Assembly: GCA_902603665.1 (NCBI GenBank)
Contig: CACKVV010000008.1
Coordinates: forward strand, 1-34,986
Direction: 5' to 3'
Length of the DNA: 34,986 nt
Source: an uncultured Pelagibacteraceae bacterium
GTDB lineage: Bacteria > Pseudomonadota > Alphaproteobacteria > Pelagibacterales > Pelagibacteraceae
Under the pieces are notes generated by a model. It did no database searches. It was given only the letters and a program-made list of their open reading frames with translations, and was not told the DNA's origin. Each line of letters starts with the position of its first letter. The first letter of the stretch is position 1. This document shows, in pieces, positions 9,706 through 18,353 of this stretch. The position numbers were made by a program, and so were the translations under genes.

Positions 9706-10699
9706 TAGCAAAGATAATTTTTTACAGTCAATTGGTAATACCCCTTTAATAAAATTAAAAGCAGCTTCAGAGATTACTGGATGTAATATTTATGGAAAAG
9801 CAGAATATTTAAACCCAGGGGGATCTGTAAAAGACAGAGCGGCTTTGGCACTCATAAAAGATGCTGAAGAAAAAAAATTAATTTCAAAAGGTGGAATGAT
9901 TGTTGAAGGAACAGCAGGTAATACTGGTATAGGTTTATGTCTTCTGGGAAATTCTTTAGGTTATAAAACAACAATTGTAATGAACGATAATCAAACGCAA
10001 GAAAAAAAAGATACTTTAATAAACATCGGTGCAGATTTAAGGTTAGTACCACCAAAACCTTACATTGATGATGGCAATTATGTAAAAGTGGCGGGTAGAC
10101 TTGCAGAAGAATTAAAAAATTCAAATAATTATGGAGTAGTTTGGGCAAACCAATTTGACAATACTGCAAATGCTAAGGGTCATTATGAAACAACTGGACC
10201 TGAAATATGGGATCAAACAGAAGGAAAGGTAGACGGATTTGTTTGCGCATCAGGCACAGGTGGAACAATTGGAGGGATAAGTAGTTTTTTGAAAGAAAAA
10301 AACAAAGATATAAAAATATATTTATCTGATCCAGCAGGTTCTGCCTTATACAATTTCATTGAAAATGGTGAATTAAAATCCGAGGGTGGTTCAATAACTG
10401 AGGGTATTGGTTCCAGCAGAGTAACAGCAAATTTTGCTGAAGCAAAAATAGATGGTGCATTTTCAATTGATGACCACGAGTCTTTGCCTTTGCTTTATAA
10501 CTTAATAAAAGAAGAAGGATTAAGCTTAGGCACTAGTTGTGGTGTAAATATTGCTGGGGCAATTAGACTTGGGAAATTAATTGGTCCAGGAAAAACTATT
10601 GTAACAATTCTCTGCGACAAATCAGATAAATACAACTCAAAGATGTTTAATAAAAAATTTTTACAAGAAAAAGGCCTTCCTACTCCTAGTTGGATCTAA
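9698..10699 (+). CDS. cysK: Cysteine synthase A / PLP-dependent
   Basis: [25 protein letters not shown] (PLP Lys), [28 protein letters not shown]. The likely start is ATG 9698, overlapping the end of cysE by 8 nt; the track start at 9632 lies inside cysE. Confidence 0.9.
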   Translation: MINSKDNFLQSIGNTPLIKLKAASEITGCNIYGKAEYLNPGGSVKDRAALALIKDAEEKKLISKGGMIVEGTAGNTGIGLCLLGNSLGYKTTIVMNDNQTQEKKDTLINIGADLRLVPPKPYIDDGNYVKVAGRLAEELKNSNNYGVVWANQFDNTANAKGHYETTGPEIWDQTEGKVDGFVCASGTGGTIGGISSFLKEKNKDIKIYLSDPAGSALYNFIENGELKSEGGSITEGIGSSRVTANFAEAKIDGAFSIDDHESLPLLYNLIKEEGLSLGTSCGVNIAGAIRLGKLIGPGKTIVTILCDKSDKYNSKMFNKKFLQEKGLPTPSWI

Positions 10700-10775
10700 A
10701 AATCACATACCAGTATTGTGATATAAAGTTTACAATTTTTCATTATTATTAATTAAGTTTTTAAGGAGGAATATA

Positions 10776-11060
10776 ATGAAAGACTATTTAGCAACGCATA
10801 TATTTAAGTCTGAGGAGATGAAAAAAAAATTTCATGAAGTTGTAAGTTCAACATCCCCTGAGGATTTAAAAAAAGGGGTAACTGGAGAAAAAGCTGTATG
10901 TCATATGACGATGATGGGTGCTGGCGACTCGATGAAAGTATTTTGTAAGTGGCAAGCTGAAAGTCCACAAGCAATTATTGATCAACTTGGAGACATGAAT
11001 AATTTTTTTGACACAGTATCTGAGGAATGTTCTCAAACAATGGATTTTGCAAAAATGTAA
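10776..11060 (+). CDS. Hypothetical small protein, possibly ferredoxin-like alpha/beta
   Basis: 94 aa with a strong SD (aaggaggaatataATG). Confidence 0.65.
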   Translation: MKDYLATHIFKSEEMKKKFHEVVSSTSPEDLKKGVTGEKAVCHMTMMGAGDSMKVFCKWQAESPQAIIDQLGDMNNFFDTVSEECSQTMDFAKM

Positions 11061-11070
11061 GGAGAAAACT

Positions 11071-11547
11071 ATGAAAAAAATAATAATATTAACTTTTTTT
11101 ACACTATTTACTTCTAACTTGTTAGCTGAGACAGGAAAGTTTAATGCAAGTGGAATGGGTTCATGGGAAGTGAATGTTATGAATGCTGGTAACGGCAATA
11201 TGAGTATAACTTATGATGGCAATGCTGGACTTTCAGACAAAGAAGATGGAAGTATTTTTGATAAGTCTACTATGCATTGCATTGGAGGGCTTACTTTAAC
11301 TGCAGGTAAGTTTGATGATGAAACTGGAATGTGTACGTTTTACCTAAATGACGGGGAAAAAGTATTTATAAATTATAAAGGTAAAGGAACTGGGGGCGTT
11401 GGTGGTTCTGGAGATTTCATTATTATTGGTGGAACTGGTAAATATGAAAACATTTCAGGAACAGGATTTTCAAGCAGACAAAATCTTAAAGGCAAAAGTG
11501 GTATGGCTCATTCAATGAACCAAATGAGTGGAGAGTATACTTATTAA
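11071..11547 (+). CDS. Secreted protein, possibly allene-oxide-cyclase-barrel-like
   Basis: Start at 11071 with SD aaggag and signal peptide MKKIIILTFFTLFTSNLLAE. Gly-rich GTGGVGGSGDFIIIGGTGKYENISGTG resembles AOC-like barrels. The track start at 11008 lies in the upstream gene. Confidence 0.65.
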   Translation: MKKIIILTFFTLFTSNLLAETGKFNASGMGSWEVNVMNAGNGNMSITYDGNAGLSDKEDGSIFDKSTMHCIGGLTLTAGKFDDETGMCTFYLNDGEKVFINYKGKGTGGVGGSGDFIIIGGTGKYENISGTGFSSRQNLKGKSGMAHSMNQMSGEYTY

Positions 11548-11576
11548 TAAATAATTAACTAAGAAAGGAATATTTA

Positions 11577-11960
11577 ATGGACGTAAAAGAGCAAACGAGA
11601 AAAGCATATGAGCTTTTTGGTAAAGGAGATATGGAAACTTTTTTTAATGAGATGATCGATGATAATATTGTATGGACATTTCCAGGTAAAGAAGGTGTCC
11701 ATCCATTGTCAGGAGTTCACAAAGGTAAACAAGCTATGATGGGTGCGATGTCAAAAATTCCAGCTACATGGCCAAATTTTCATTTAAAAATTTTAGACAT
11801 GATAAGTGAAGGCAATAAAGTGTTTGTTAGAGTACATGCAACAGCTGACAACATGGATACGATGTTTGGTCATTATTTTGAAGTTAGTGATGAAGGTAAA
11901 ACTAAAGTTATGATGACCTTTGATGATACTCTTAGCATGTTCAATGCAATGAAGAAATAA
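11577..11960 (+). CDS. SnoaL-like / NTF2-fold family protein
   Basis: VKEQTRKAYELFGKGDMETFFNEMIDDNIVWTFPG...HPLSGVHKGKQAMMG; SD aagaaaggaat. Confidence 0.8.
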   Translation: MDVKEQTRKAYELFGKGDMETFFNEMIDDNIVWTFPGKEGVHPLSGVHKGKQAMMGAMSKIPATWPNFHLKILDMISEGNKVFVRVHATADNMDTMFGHYFEVSDEGKTKVMMTFDDTLSMFNAMKK

Positions 11961-11997
11961 GCAACAATTGATTTTGCTGGTGTGTGGGGATAGTAAA

Positions 11998-12267
11998 ATG
12001 GTAAAAGTGGTTGGAAATTTTGAGGTAAAAGAGTGGTCTCATTGGAAAAAAAAGTTTGATGAACATGCTGGTCCAAGAGAAGCGGCAGGCATCAAAACTA
12101 TTTACGTTGGTCATGAATTAGAAAATCCAAATAAGGTACATATTGTGATGGAAACACCAGCAACAGACACTATGCAGAAATTTATGCAGAATGAAGAGAA
12201 TGCAAAAGTAATTGAGAAGTCTGGCCATATACAAGAGACTACAGTAATGAGCATTTGCTCAGATTAA
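11998..12267 (+). CDS. Hypothetical small protein (dimeric alpha/beta-barrel-like)
   Basis: MVKVVGNFEVKEWSHWKKKFDEHAGPREAAGIKTIYVGHELENPNKVHIVMETPATDTMQKFMQNEENAKVIEKSG. The conserved-looking start is ATG 11998, not 11968. Confidence 0.6.
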   Translation: MVKVVGNFEVKEWSHWKKKFDEHAGPREAAGIKTIYVGHELENPNKVHIVMETPATDTMQKFMQNEENAKVIEKSGHIQETTVMSICSD

Positions 12268-12292
12268 ATTAACAAAAAAAAGGAGGCTATAA

Positions 12293-12583
12293 ATGGAAAA
12301 AGAAATGTTAGTGCATCTTAAAATTAAAGAAGGAAAATTAGAAACCTTCATGGGATGGATGCAATCAGATGAAGGTATGGGCGTTAGAAAAAGTGTTGCC
12401 TATCCAGAAAAAACTGTTGGAGCTATGATACCAGATAAAAGTGGAATGCTATTTAAAGTTTCTGTTCATAATGAAGATGGAATGAAAGATTTTGTAACTG
12501 GAAAAAATCCTACAGCTAAAGCTATATATGCAGAATGTGTAGAGAATGCTCAGTTATATGAGTTATCTAAAGTAAATCTTTAA
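12293..12583 (+). CDS. Hypothetical small protein (possible monooxygenase-like alpha/beta fold)
   Basis: 96 aa with a strong SD (aaaaaaaggaggctataaATG). Confidence 0.6.
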   Translation: MEKEMLVHLKIKEGKLETFMGWMQSDEGMGVRKSVAYPEKTVGAMIPDKSGMLFKVSVHNEDGMKDFVTGKNPTAKAIYAECVENAQLYELSKVNL

Positions 12584-12591
12584 GTGTAATT

Positions 12592-12978
12592 ATGAAATCA
12601 ATTAAGAAATATATTTTTATATTTTTGAGTTTTACAGTAGTAAACAATGCATATGCTGAAGTTTTAAGTAAGAAAGATACTGAGAAAGCCTTAGATTGTG
12701 TTGGAATATATATGGCTAACTATTTTTTACCATCGGGCGAAACTTTTGAATATAGCATGAAAGAAAAATCAATTTCATCAGCTAAAGTTTGGAAAACATA
12801 TGCAATGGAAACTGGAATTACTGAAGCAGATTGGGATGAAAGAGTTAACAAGGCTGTAGATAAACATTATGGTTCAAAGTACAACAAAGAATTAACCGAC
12901 GATTGCCATGCTTTTTTAGAAAAGACCATACCAAATGGTAAAGAACGTGTTGAGAAGGTTGTTCAAACTTTATATTAA
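12592..12978 (+). CDS. Secreted helical hypothetical protein with two Cys
   Basis: Signal peptide MKSIKKYIFIFLSFTVVNNAYAE; mature part has two Cys (ALDCVG, TDDCHAF). Confidence 0.6.
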   Translation: MKSIKKYIFIFLSFTVVNNAYAEVLSKKDTEKALDCVGIYMANYFLPSGETFEYSMKEKSISSAKVWKTYAMETGITEADWDERVNKAVDKHYGSKYNKELTDDCHAFLEKTIPNGKERVEKVVQTLY

Positions 12979-12989
12979 AATTTCAGGTA

Positions 12990-13277
12990 ATGACTGGTTA
13001 CGTAATTTTTAATATTAAAATTACAAACCCAGAAAATTACAAAGAATATATTGAAAAAGTAAAACCAATCGCAGAGAAATTTGAAGCAGAATATATTGTA
13101 AGAGGTGGAAAATTTGAATTAGTTGAAGGTAAATGGGAACATCCAAGAACTATTGTGATAAAGTTTCCTAGTTATGAGAAAGCTCAGGAGTGGTATAACT
13201 CTGAAGAATATAAACCAATAAAGAAAATCCGTTTAGATAACGCATTATCAAATGGAATAATAATAAGAGGAGAATAA
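12990..13277 (+). CDS. DUF1330 domain protein
   Basis: GYVIFNIKITNPENYKEYIEKVKPIAEKFEAEYIVRGGKFELVEGKWEHPRTIVIKFPSYEKAQEWYNSEEYKPIKKIR is a classic DUF1330 pattern. Confidence 0.88.
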   Translation: MTGYVIFNIKITNPENYKEYIEKVKPIAEKFEAEYIVRGGKFELVEGKWEHPRTIVIKFPSYEKAQEWYNSEEYKPIKKIRLDNALSNGIIIRGE

Positions 13278-13279
13278 AA

Positions 13280-13600
13280 ATGTCAATTTTAGCAAAATAC
13301 AATAAAGCTATGGAGGATAAAGATGAGGCAGCATTAAGAGATATAATTCACGACGATTATACATTTACGATGCATAAATCAGGAACTGTTTTAAAAAAAG
13401 ACGATGTAGTAAAATGGGCAATGAGTGGAGATATCAATAGAGATAAAGTTAGAGTTATATATGAAAATGATGAAATTGGTGTTGAACATGCATTTGTAAC
13501 ATTTAATGATGGAAATAAAGAAGCTGTAATGGCTGTTTTTAAATTTAAGGACGGCAAAGTGTTTGCACTTGAAACTGGTGCAACCCCAATGAACAAATAA
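13280..13600 (+). CDS. SnoaL-like / NTF2-fold family protein (second in cluster)
   Basis: ILAKYNKAMEDKDEAALRDIIHDDYTFTMHKSGTVLKKDDVVKW...AVFKFKDGKVFALETGATPMNK. Confidence 0.75.
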   Translation: MSILAKYNKAMEDKDEAALRDIIHDDYTFTMHKSGTVLKKDDVVKWAMSGDINRDKVRVIYENDEIGVEHAFVTFNDGNKEAVMAVFKFKDGKVFALETGATPMNK

Positions 13601-13626
13601 AATATTAAAAATTTAAAATTTAAATT

Positions 13627-13848
13627 TTGTTTTCAAAAAAATACTCAAACCTATTATTTATAGTTTTAATGGGATGTGGGATGAGTTTCATGATGACCCT
13701 CCTAATAACCTATATTAACACTGGCTTTGATAAAGATTATTTTAAAAGATTTATAACTGCATGGTCTGTGAGTTTTCCAGTTGCAATGATAGCAACCTCA
13801 ATTGTTGCTCCTATAGTTAAAAAAATTGTAGATAAAATCACAAAATAA
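13627..13848 (+). CDS. DUF2798-like membrane protein
   Basis: Two TM helices; FIVLMGCGMSFMMTLLITYINTGF...FITAWSVSFPVAMIATSIVAPIVKKIV. TTG start. Confidence 0.7.
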   Translation: MFSKKYSNLLFIVLMGCGMSFMMTLLITYINTGFDKDYFKRFITAWSVSFPVAMIATSIVAPIVKKIVDKITK

Positions 13849-13864
13849 CAGTTTAATATGATTA

Positions 13865-14461
13865 ATGAATAAAGTTGATTTTTATTTTTCAATTGGAAGT
13901 ACTTATACTTATTTAACAGTTACTAGAGTATTAGATATTGAAAAGAAATTTAATGTAAAATTTAAATGGGTTCCATTTAGTGTAAGAGCAATAATGAAAG
14001 AAATGAACAACATACCTTTTCCAAAAGATAAACAGAATAAAGTTGATTATATGTGGAGGGATATAGAGAGAAGAGCTAAAGGTTATGGTTTTTTTGCAAA
14101 AACTCCTGTGCCTTACCCGTTAAGTGAATTTGATCTAGCAAATAAACTTGCAATATTAGGATTAAAGGAAGGCTGGGGGGTAGATTATGTAAGATTGACT
14201 TACAAGAGATGGTTCCAAGATGGAAAAGAACCAGCTACAGAACCAAATATTTCTGAAATATTTAATGAGCTTAGTTTGGATAAAGAAAAAATTGTAAATA
14301 AAGTAAATTCTCAAGAAATAGAAAAACAATATTTAGAAAACACTGAAAGTGCAAGATCACATAAAATATTCGGAAGTCCTTCTTTCGTTGCGGGTAACGA
14401 AATTTTTTGGGGAGATGATAGAATGGAAGATGCAATAAATTGGTCAAAAAATAATGAGTAA
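13865..14461 (+). CDS. 2-hydroxychromene-2-carboxylate isomerase / DsbA-family (kappa-GST-like) protein
   Basis: VDFYFSIGSTYTYLTVTRVLDIEKKFNVKFKWVPFSVRAIM ... ESARSHKIFGSPSFVAGNEIFWGDDRMEDAINW. Confidence 0.88.
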   Translation: MNKVDFYFSIGSTYTYLTVTRVLDIEKKFNVKFKWVPFSVRAIMKEMNNIPFPKDKQNKVDYMWRDIERRAKGYGFFAKTPVPYPLSEFDLANKLAILGLKEGWGVDYVRLTYKRWFQDGKEPATEPNISEIFNELSLDKEKIVNKVNSQEIEKQYLENTESARSHKIFGSPSFVAGNEIFWGDDRMEDAINWSKNNE

Positions 14462-14789
14462 TTTAAATGCATATGTATATTTAATTATAGCTGTAATTTT
14501 AGGAACAGCGTCCAATCTTTTTGCAAAAAGTGCTCAAGGTTTTACTCTATTAATTCCAAGTATTTTAACTGCAATTACAATTGTTGGCTGTATGTTTACA
14601 CTTTCACTTGTAATGAAATCAATTTCTGTTGGAGTTACTTACGCATCATTTGCAGGATTGTGTATTATAGCAACAAGTGTAGTAGGAGTTTTAAAATTTA
14701 ATCAAATTCCAAATTTTACAACTATCATTGGTTTATTATTAATAATTGCTGGTGTTTTAATTGTAAATCTCTTAGGTAACACAAAATAA
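14454..14789 (+). CDS. Small multidrug resistance (SMR)/EamA-like membrane protein
   Basis: 4-TM 111 aa protein; LIIAVILGTASNLFAKSAQGF and YASFAGLCIIATSVVGVLKFNQIPNFTTIIGLLLIIAGVLIVNLLG. Confidence 0.75.
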   Translation: MSNLNAYVYLIIAVILGTASNLFAKSAQGFTLLIPSILTAITIVGCMFTLSLVMKSISVGVTYASFAGLCIIATSVVGVLKFNQIPNFTTIIGLLLIIAGVLIVNLLGNTK

Positions 14790-15350
14790 TTACCATGAAG
14801 AATTGGGTTGATCTAAAAACTCAATTTCTTCAGCTGTAGATCTTCTTCCTAACATTTTATTTCTGTGAGGATATCTATGAAATCTTTTAATCACCGCCGT
14901 ATGATCTTTCCAAAATTTTTTAATTTCTAAAAAATTTGGATGATTTGATAGATAATTTGTTAATAACTTGTATGCTCTATCGTGATCGATAATTTCTTCA
15001 CTATGAATATATGGAAGTAACATAAAAAATCTTTGATATTCATCCATTTGATCAAGATATCCATTGTAAACAGCATCGTTTACAATCAATCTTGCTTTAA
15101 AATCATATTCAAAAGACTTTTTATCATTTCGATAAAGGTTTCTCGAAAACTGATCCAATAAAATAATTAAAGCTAAACAAGTTAACGGCTCATCTTGCCA
15201 ATAATCATATTCATTTGAAATAGCTTTATTGTGATCTTCTCCAAATTTTTCTCTGATTAACTGATCAAATTTTTCATCTTTTTTAAATTTTTTCTCAACT
15301 ATTAGGTCATCAAACCAGAAATCTAGGATTGCTTGAGCTCTATCATTCAT
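14790..15350 (-). CDS. DUF924 family protein
   Basis: ILDFWFDD...FDQLIREKFG...LALIILLDQFSRNLYR...FFMLLPYIHSE; characteristic DUF924. Confidence 0.9.
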   Translation of the reverse strand: MNDRAQAILDFWFDDLIVEKKFKKDEKFDQLIREKFGEDHNKAISNEYDYWQDEPLTCLALIILLDQFSRNLYRNDKKSFEYDFKARLIVNDAVYNGYLDQMDEYQRFFMLLPYIHSEEIIDHDRAYKLLTNYLSNHPNFLEIKKFWKDHTAVIKRFHRYPHRNKMLGRRSTAEEIEFLDQPNSSW

Positions 15351-15735
15351 AAATTTCGTCTACTTTAACTTGATATGACTCAACTAATTTATTTGTTTCA
15401 TTTGCCATTCCAACTACTGCGTTAAGTTCAGCAAGCATATCTTTTGATGCTCCTTTCTTGATTGCAGCAGAACTATGAGATTTTATGCAATATTCACAGC
15501 TATTTGTAATTGAAACAGCAATATAAATTAATTCTTTTGTCATCTCATCTAAAGCACCTTTTTTCATTACTTGCTGCAATGAATTCCAAGTTCTCTCTAA
15601 AGTTTCTGGCTCATTAGCTAACATTTTCCAAAAATTGTTTACTGACTTTATGTTTCTTTTTTGTTTAATGTCCTCATATATTTCTTTTACTTTTCCAGTA
15701 GCTTCGTTTTCTTCAATCATATTAAATATCGCCAT
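15343..15735 (-). CDS. Carboxymuconolactone decarboxylase / AhpD-like family protein
   Basis: ELIYIAVSITNSCEYCIKSHSSAAIKKG contains CxxCxxxH; 8-nt overlap with the DUF924 gene. Confidence 0.9.
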   Translation of the reverse strand: MAIFNMIEENEATGKVKEIYEDIKQKRNIKSVNNFWKMLANEPETLERTWNSLQQVMKKGALDEMTKELIYIAVSITNSCEYCIKSHSSAAIKKGASKDMLAELNAVVGMANETNKLVESYQVKVDEIYE

Positions 15736-15744
15736 ATCTCCTCC

Positions 15745-17427
15745 TTAGTTATAAATAGTCTCAATTTTTGGCATTAGTCTTAATAATTCTTTTGTATATT
15801 CATGTTTAGGCTTTTCAAATAATTCCTCAGTATTTGAAATTTCACATAATTTTCCATCTCTCAAAACACCTATCCTATCACACATTTGTCTAACAACTGG
15901 TAAATCATGGCTAATGAATAATATTGTAAGATTAAGTTGTTCTTGTAGATCCTTAAGTAAATTTAATATTTGTGCTTGAATACTTACATCTAATGCGGAA
16001 GTTGGTTCGTCACATACTAATAATCTAGGTTGAGTGGCTAAAGCTCTCGCAATTGATATTCTTTGTCTTTGACCACCAGAAAATTCATGTGGGTATCTCT
16101 CTGCTGAACTTTGAATTAGTTCTACAGAGTCTAATAAATCATAAATATAGTTTTTTAAATCTAGTTTAGAAATTTTTGGATTATGGAGAAGTATAGGTTC
16201 AGCAATTATATCTTTGACTTTTAATCTGCTATTTAAAGAGGAATAAGGATCTTGAAAAATCATTTGTATTTGTTTTCTGAATTGAAGCATTTCACGATTA
16301 TTTTTAATTTTGGTAATACAATTTTCATCAAAATATATCTCTCCAGAAGTTGGTTTGAATAAGTTAACAATCATTTTTGCTATTGTTGATTTTCCACTTC
16401 CACTTTCTCCAACCAAACCAAATATTTCTCCCTCTTTAATATTAAAAGAAACATCATTTACAGCCATTACACTATTTTTCGAATTTTCTGTGAAGAAATT
16501 ATCGTCAAAAGTTTTTAAAAGATTTTGAACACTTACTAAATTTTTATTTTGAATAGTTCTTTTAGTCCACCTATTTAAGATTTTAAGATTTGCTTCTTGA
16601 TTATTTTTATTTTCTTTATCTAGTATAATAAATCTAGATATTTTTTTATTTGTTGGAGGAACTGAACTGACTAAGCTCATTGTATATGATTGTTTTGGAT
16701 TAGTTAAGATTTTCTTTGTCTCTCCAATTTCTACAAGTTCGCCATTTTTCATCACAGCTACTCGATCTGTTGTTTCGGCAATTACACCCATGTCATGTGT
16801 AATAAGTATAACTGCTAGATTTCGATTTTTAGTTAAATTCTTTATTAATTCTAAAATTTGAGATTGTATAGATACATCTAGAGCTGTGGTAGGTTCGTCA
16901 GCTATAAGAAGTTCGGGCTCACAACAAAGTGCAAGAGATATAACAACTCTTTGTCTCATACCTCCAGAAAACTGATGTGGGTAATTATTAAATCTTTTTT
17001 CCGCATCTTGAATTCCTACTTCTTTTAATAACTTAATTGCTTTATTTTTTGCATCCTCGTTACTTAACTTTATATGAGTTTGAATAGTTTCAATGAGTTG
17101 TTCTCCGATTGTTATTATTGGATTTAAAGAGGTTTGAGGATCTTGAAATATTAATCCAATTTTTTTTCCTCTAAAATTTGTAAAATTTTGATTATCTTGA
17201 TGAATATTTATATCACCAAGAATAATAGACCCATTTGAAACTCTCCCTGGCTCATCAATAAGATTAATGATTGCGTTACCTATGGTACTTTTGCCTGATC
17301 CAGACTCTCCAACTAAACCTAGAATTTCTCCTTTATTTACATCTATATTTACATTTTTTGCTGCATACACGGTCTCTCTTCTCATTTTATAGTCTACTGA
17401 TAGGTTCTGTATTTTTAAAAAACTCAT
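15745..17427 (-). CDS. Dipeptide/oligopeptide-type ABC transporter, fused duplicated ATP-binding protein (DppD-DppF fusion)
   Basis: Two full ABC cassettes: GESGSGKST twice, QFSGGMRQRV and EFSGGQRQRI signatures, LLIADEPTTALD and LLVCDEPTSALD Walker B. Confidence 0.95.
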   Translation of the reverse strand: MSFLKIQNLSVDYKMRRETVYAAKNVNIDVNKGEILGLVGESGSGKSTIGNAIINLIDEPGRVSNGSIILGDINIHQDNQNFTNFRGKKIGLIFQDPQTSLNPIITIGEQLIETIQTHIKLSNEDAKNKAIKLLKEVGIQDAEKRFNNYPHQFSGGMRQRVVISLALCCEPELLIADEPTTALDVSIQSQILELIKNLTKNRNLAVILITHDMGVIAETTDRVAVMKNGELVEIGETKKILTNPKQSYTMSLVSSVPPTNKKISRFIILDKENKNNQEANLKILNRWTKRTIQNKNLVSVQNLLKTFDDNFFTENSKNSVMAVNDVSFNIKEGEIFGLVGESGSGKSTIAKMIVNLFKPTSGEIYFDENCITKIKNNREMLQFRKQIQMIFQDPYSSLNSRLKVKDIIAEPILLHNPKISKLDLKNYIYDLLDSVELIQSSAERYPHEFSGGQRQRISIARALATQPRLLVCDEPTSALDVSIQAQILNLLKDLQEQLNLTILFISHDLPVVRQMCDRIGVLRDGKLCEISNTEELFEKPKHEYTKELLRLMPKIETIYN

Positions 17428-18353
17428 TTCTTTAGTCTTGGATTAAGAGTATCTCTCATCCAATCTCCTAACAAATTTATTGAAAAAGCTAATATTACTA
17501 AAAAGATAGCGGGAAAAAATGTTATCCACCATTCTCCTGAAAACAAAAAGTCATTGCCTAGTCTTATTAGTGTGCCCAATGAAGGTGTTGTTGGTGGAAC
17601 ACCTACACCCAAAAAACTTAAAGTTGATTCAGCAATTATAGCAAGTGCCAAACCTATTGTGCCTATGACCAATACTGGTCTCATTATATTTGGTAAAATA
17701 TGTTTGAACATAATTATAATGTTAGAAACACCTATTATTGTAGATGCTGAAACATAATCCTTATTTTTTTCAACTAGTGTTGCAGCTCTTGATACTCTTG
17801 CAAACTGAGGCCACTCTGAAATTCCAATTGCAAATATTAAAACATAAATTGCCATCTCATCATGAAGTTCTCTAGAAATAATTCCTCTAGCTATACCGTC
17901 TACAAGTAGTGCCATCAAAATACTTGGAACTGTAAGCTGTACATCTGTTAATCTCATTACAATCATTTCATACTTGCCTCCAAAATATCCTGCTGTTAAA
18001 CCTAAAAAAACACCTAAAACTAAACTAAATATAATTGCTGAAAAACCAACAATTAATGAAATTCTAGATCCATAAAGTATAGTTGATAACATGTCTCTTC
18101 CTTGTCCGTCGGTACCTAAAATAAATTTAGCCACTCCTTCTTCTGTCCAAGAAGGTGGGGTGAATGCTTCCATTAAAGATAATGAAGAAGGATCAAAAGG
18201 ATCATAAGGAGATAAAAATTCTACAAAAAATGAACAGAAAAAAATAATAAATAGAATTATTGATGATATTATTGCTGTAGGTGACTTAATAAAACTAAAA
18301 TAAATATCACTATCTTTAATTCTTTCCCATGTTGTTTGTATTTTATTATCCAC
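17424..18353 (-). CDS. Dipeptide-type ABC transporter permease (DppC-like)
   Basis: GTDGQGRDMLSTILYGSRISLIVG and TLSFLGVGVPPTTPSLGTLIRLG motifs. Confidence 0.94.
   Translation of the reverse strand: MDNKIQTTWERIKDSDIYFSFIKSPTAIISSIILFIIFFCSFFVEFLSPYDPFDPSSLSLMEAFTPPSWTEEGVAKFILGTDGQGRDMLSTILYGSRISLIVGFSAIIFSLVLGVFLGLTAGYFGGKYEMIVMRLTDVQLTVPSILMALLVDGIARGIISRELHDEMAIYVLIFAIGISEWPQFARVSRAATLVEKNKDYVSASTIIGVSNIIIMFKHILPNIMRPVLVIGTIGLALAIIAESTLSFLGVGVPPTTPSLGTLIRLGNDFLFSGEWWITFFPAIFLVILAFSINLLGDWMRDTLNPRLKK

Noticed and set aside
9852-10169. Minus-strand ORF 105 aa (Leu/Tyr/His-rich)
   Set aside because: Antisense to cysK; composition is typical of a shadow ORF.
10699-10725. atcaca...tgtgat hairpin after cysK as a terminator
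   Set aside because: Only a 6-bp stem with an internal mismatch and no T-tract immediately after; too weak to call.
10866-11198. Minus-strand ORF 110 aa spanning the start of the small-gene cluster
   Set aside because: Antisense across two + strand genes with good SD sites; no recognisable domain.
13600-13630. AT inverted repeat (aaatttaaaatttaaatttt) as a terminator
   Set aside because: Pure A/T stem in very AT-rich DNA; expected by chance and no GC core.
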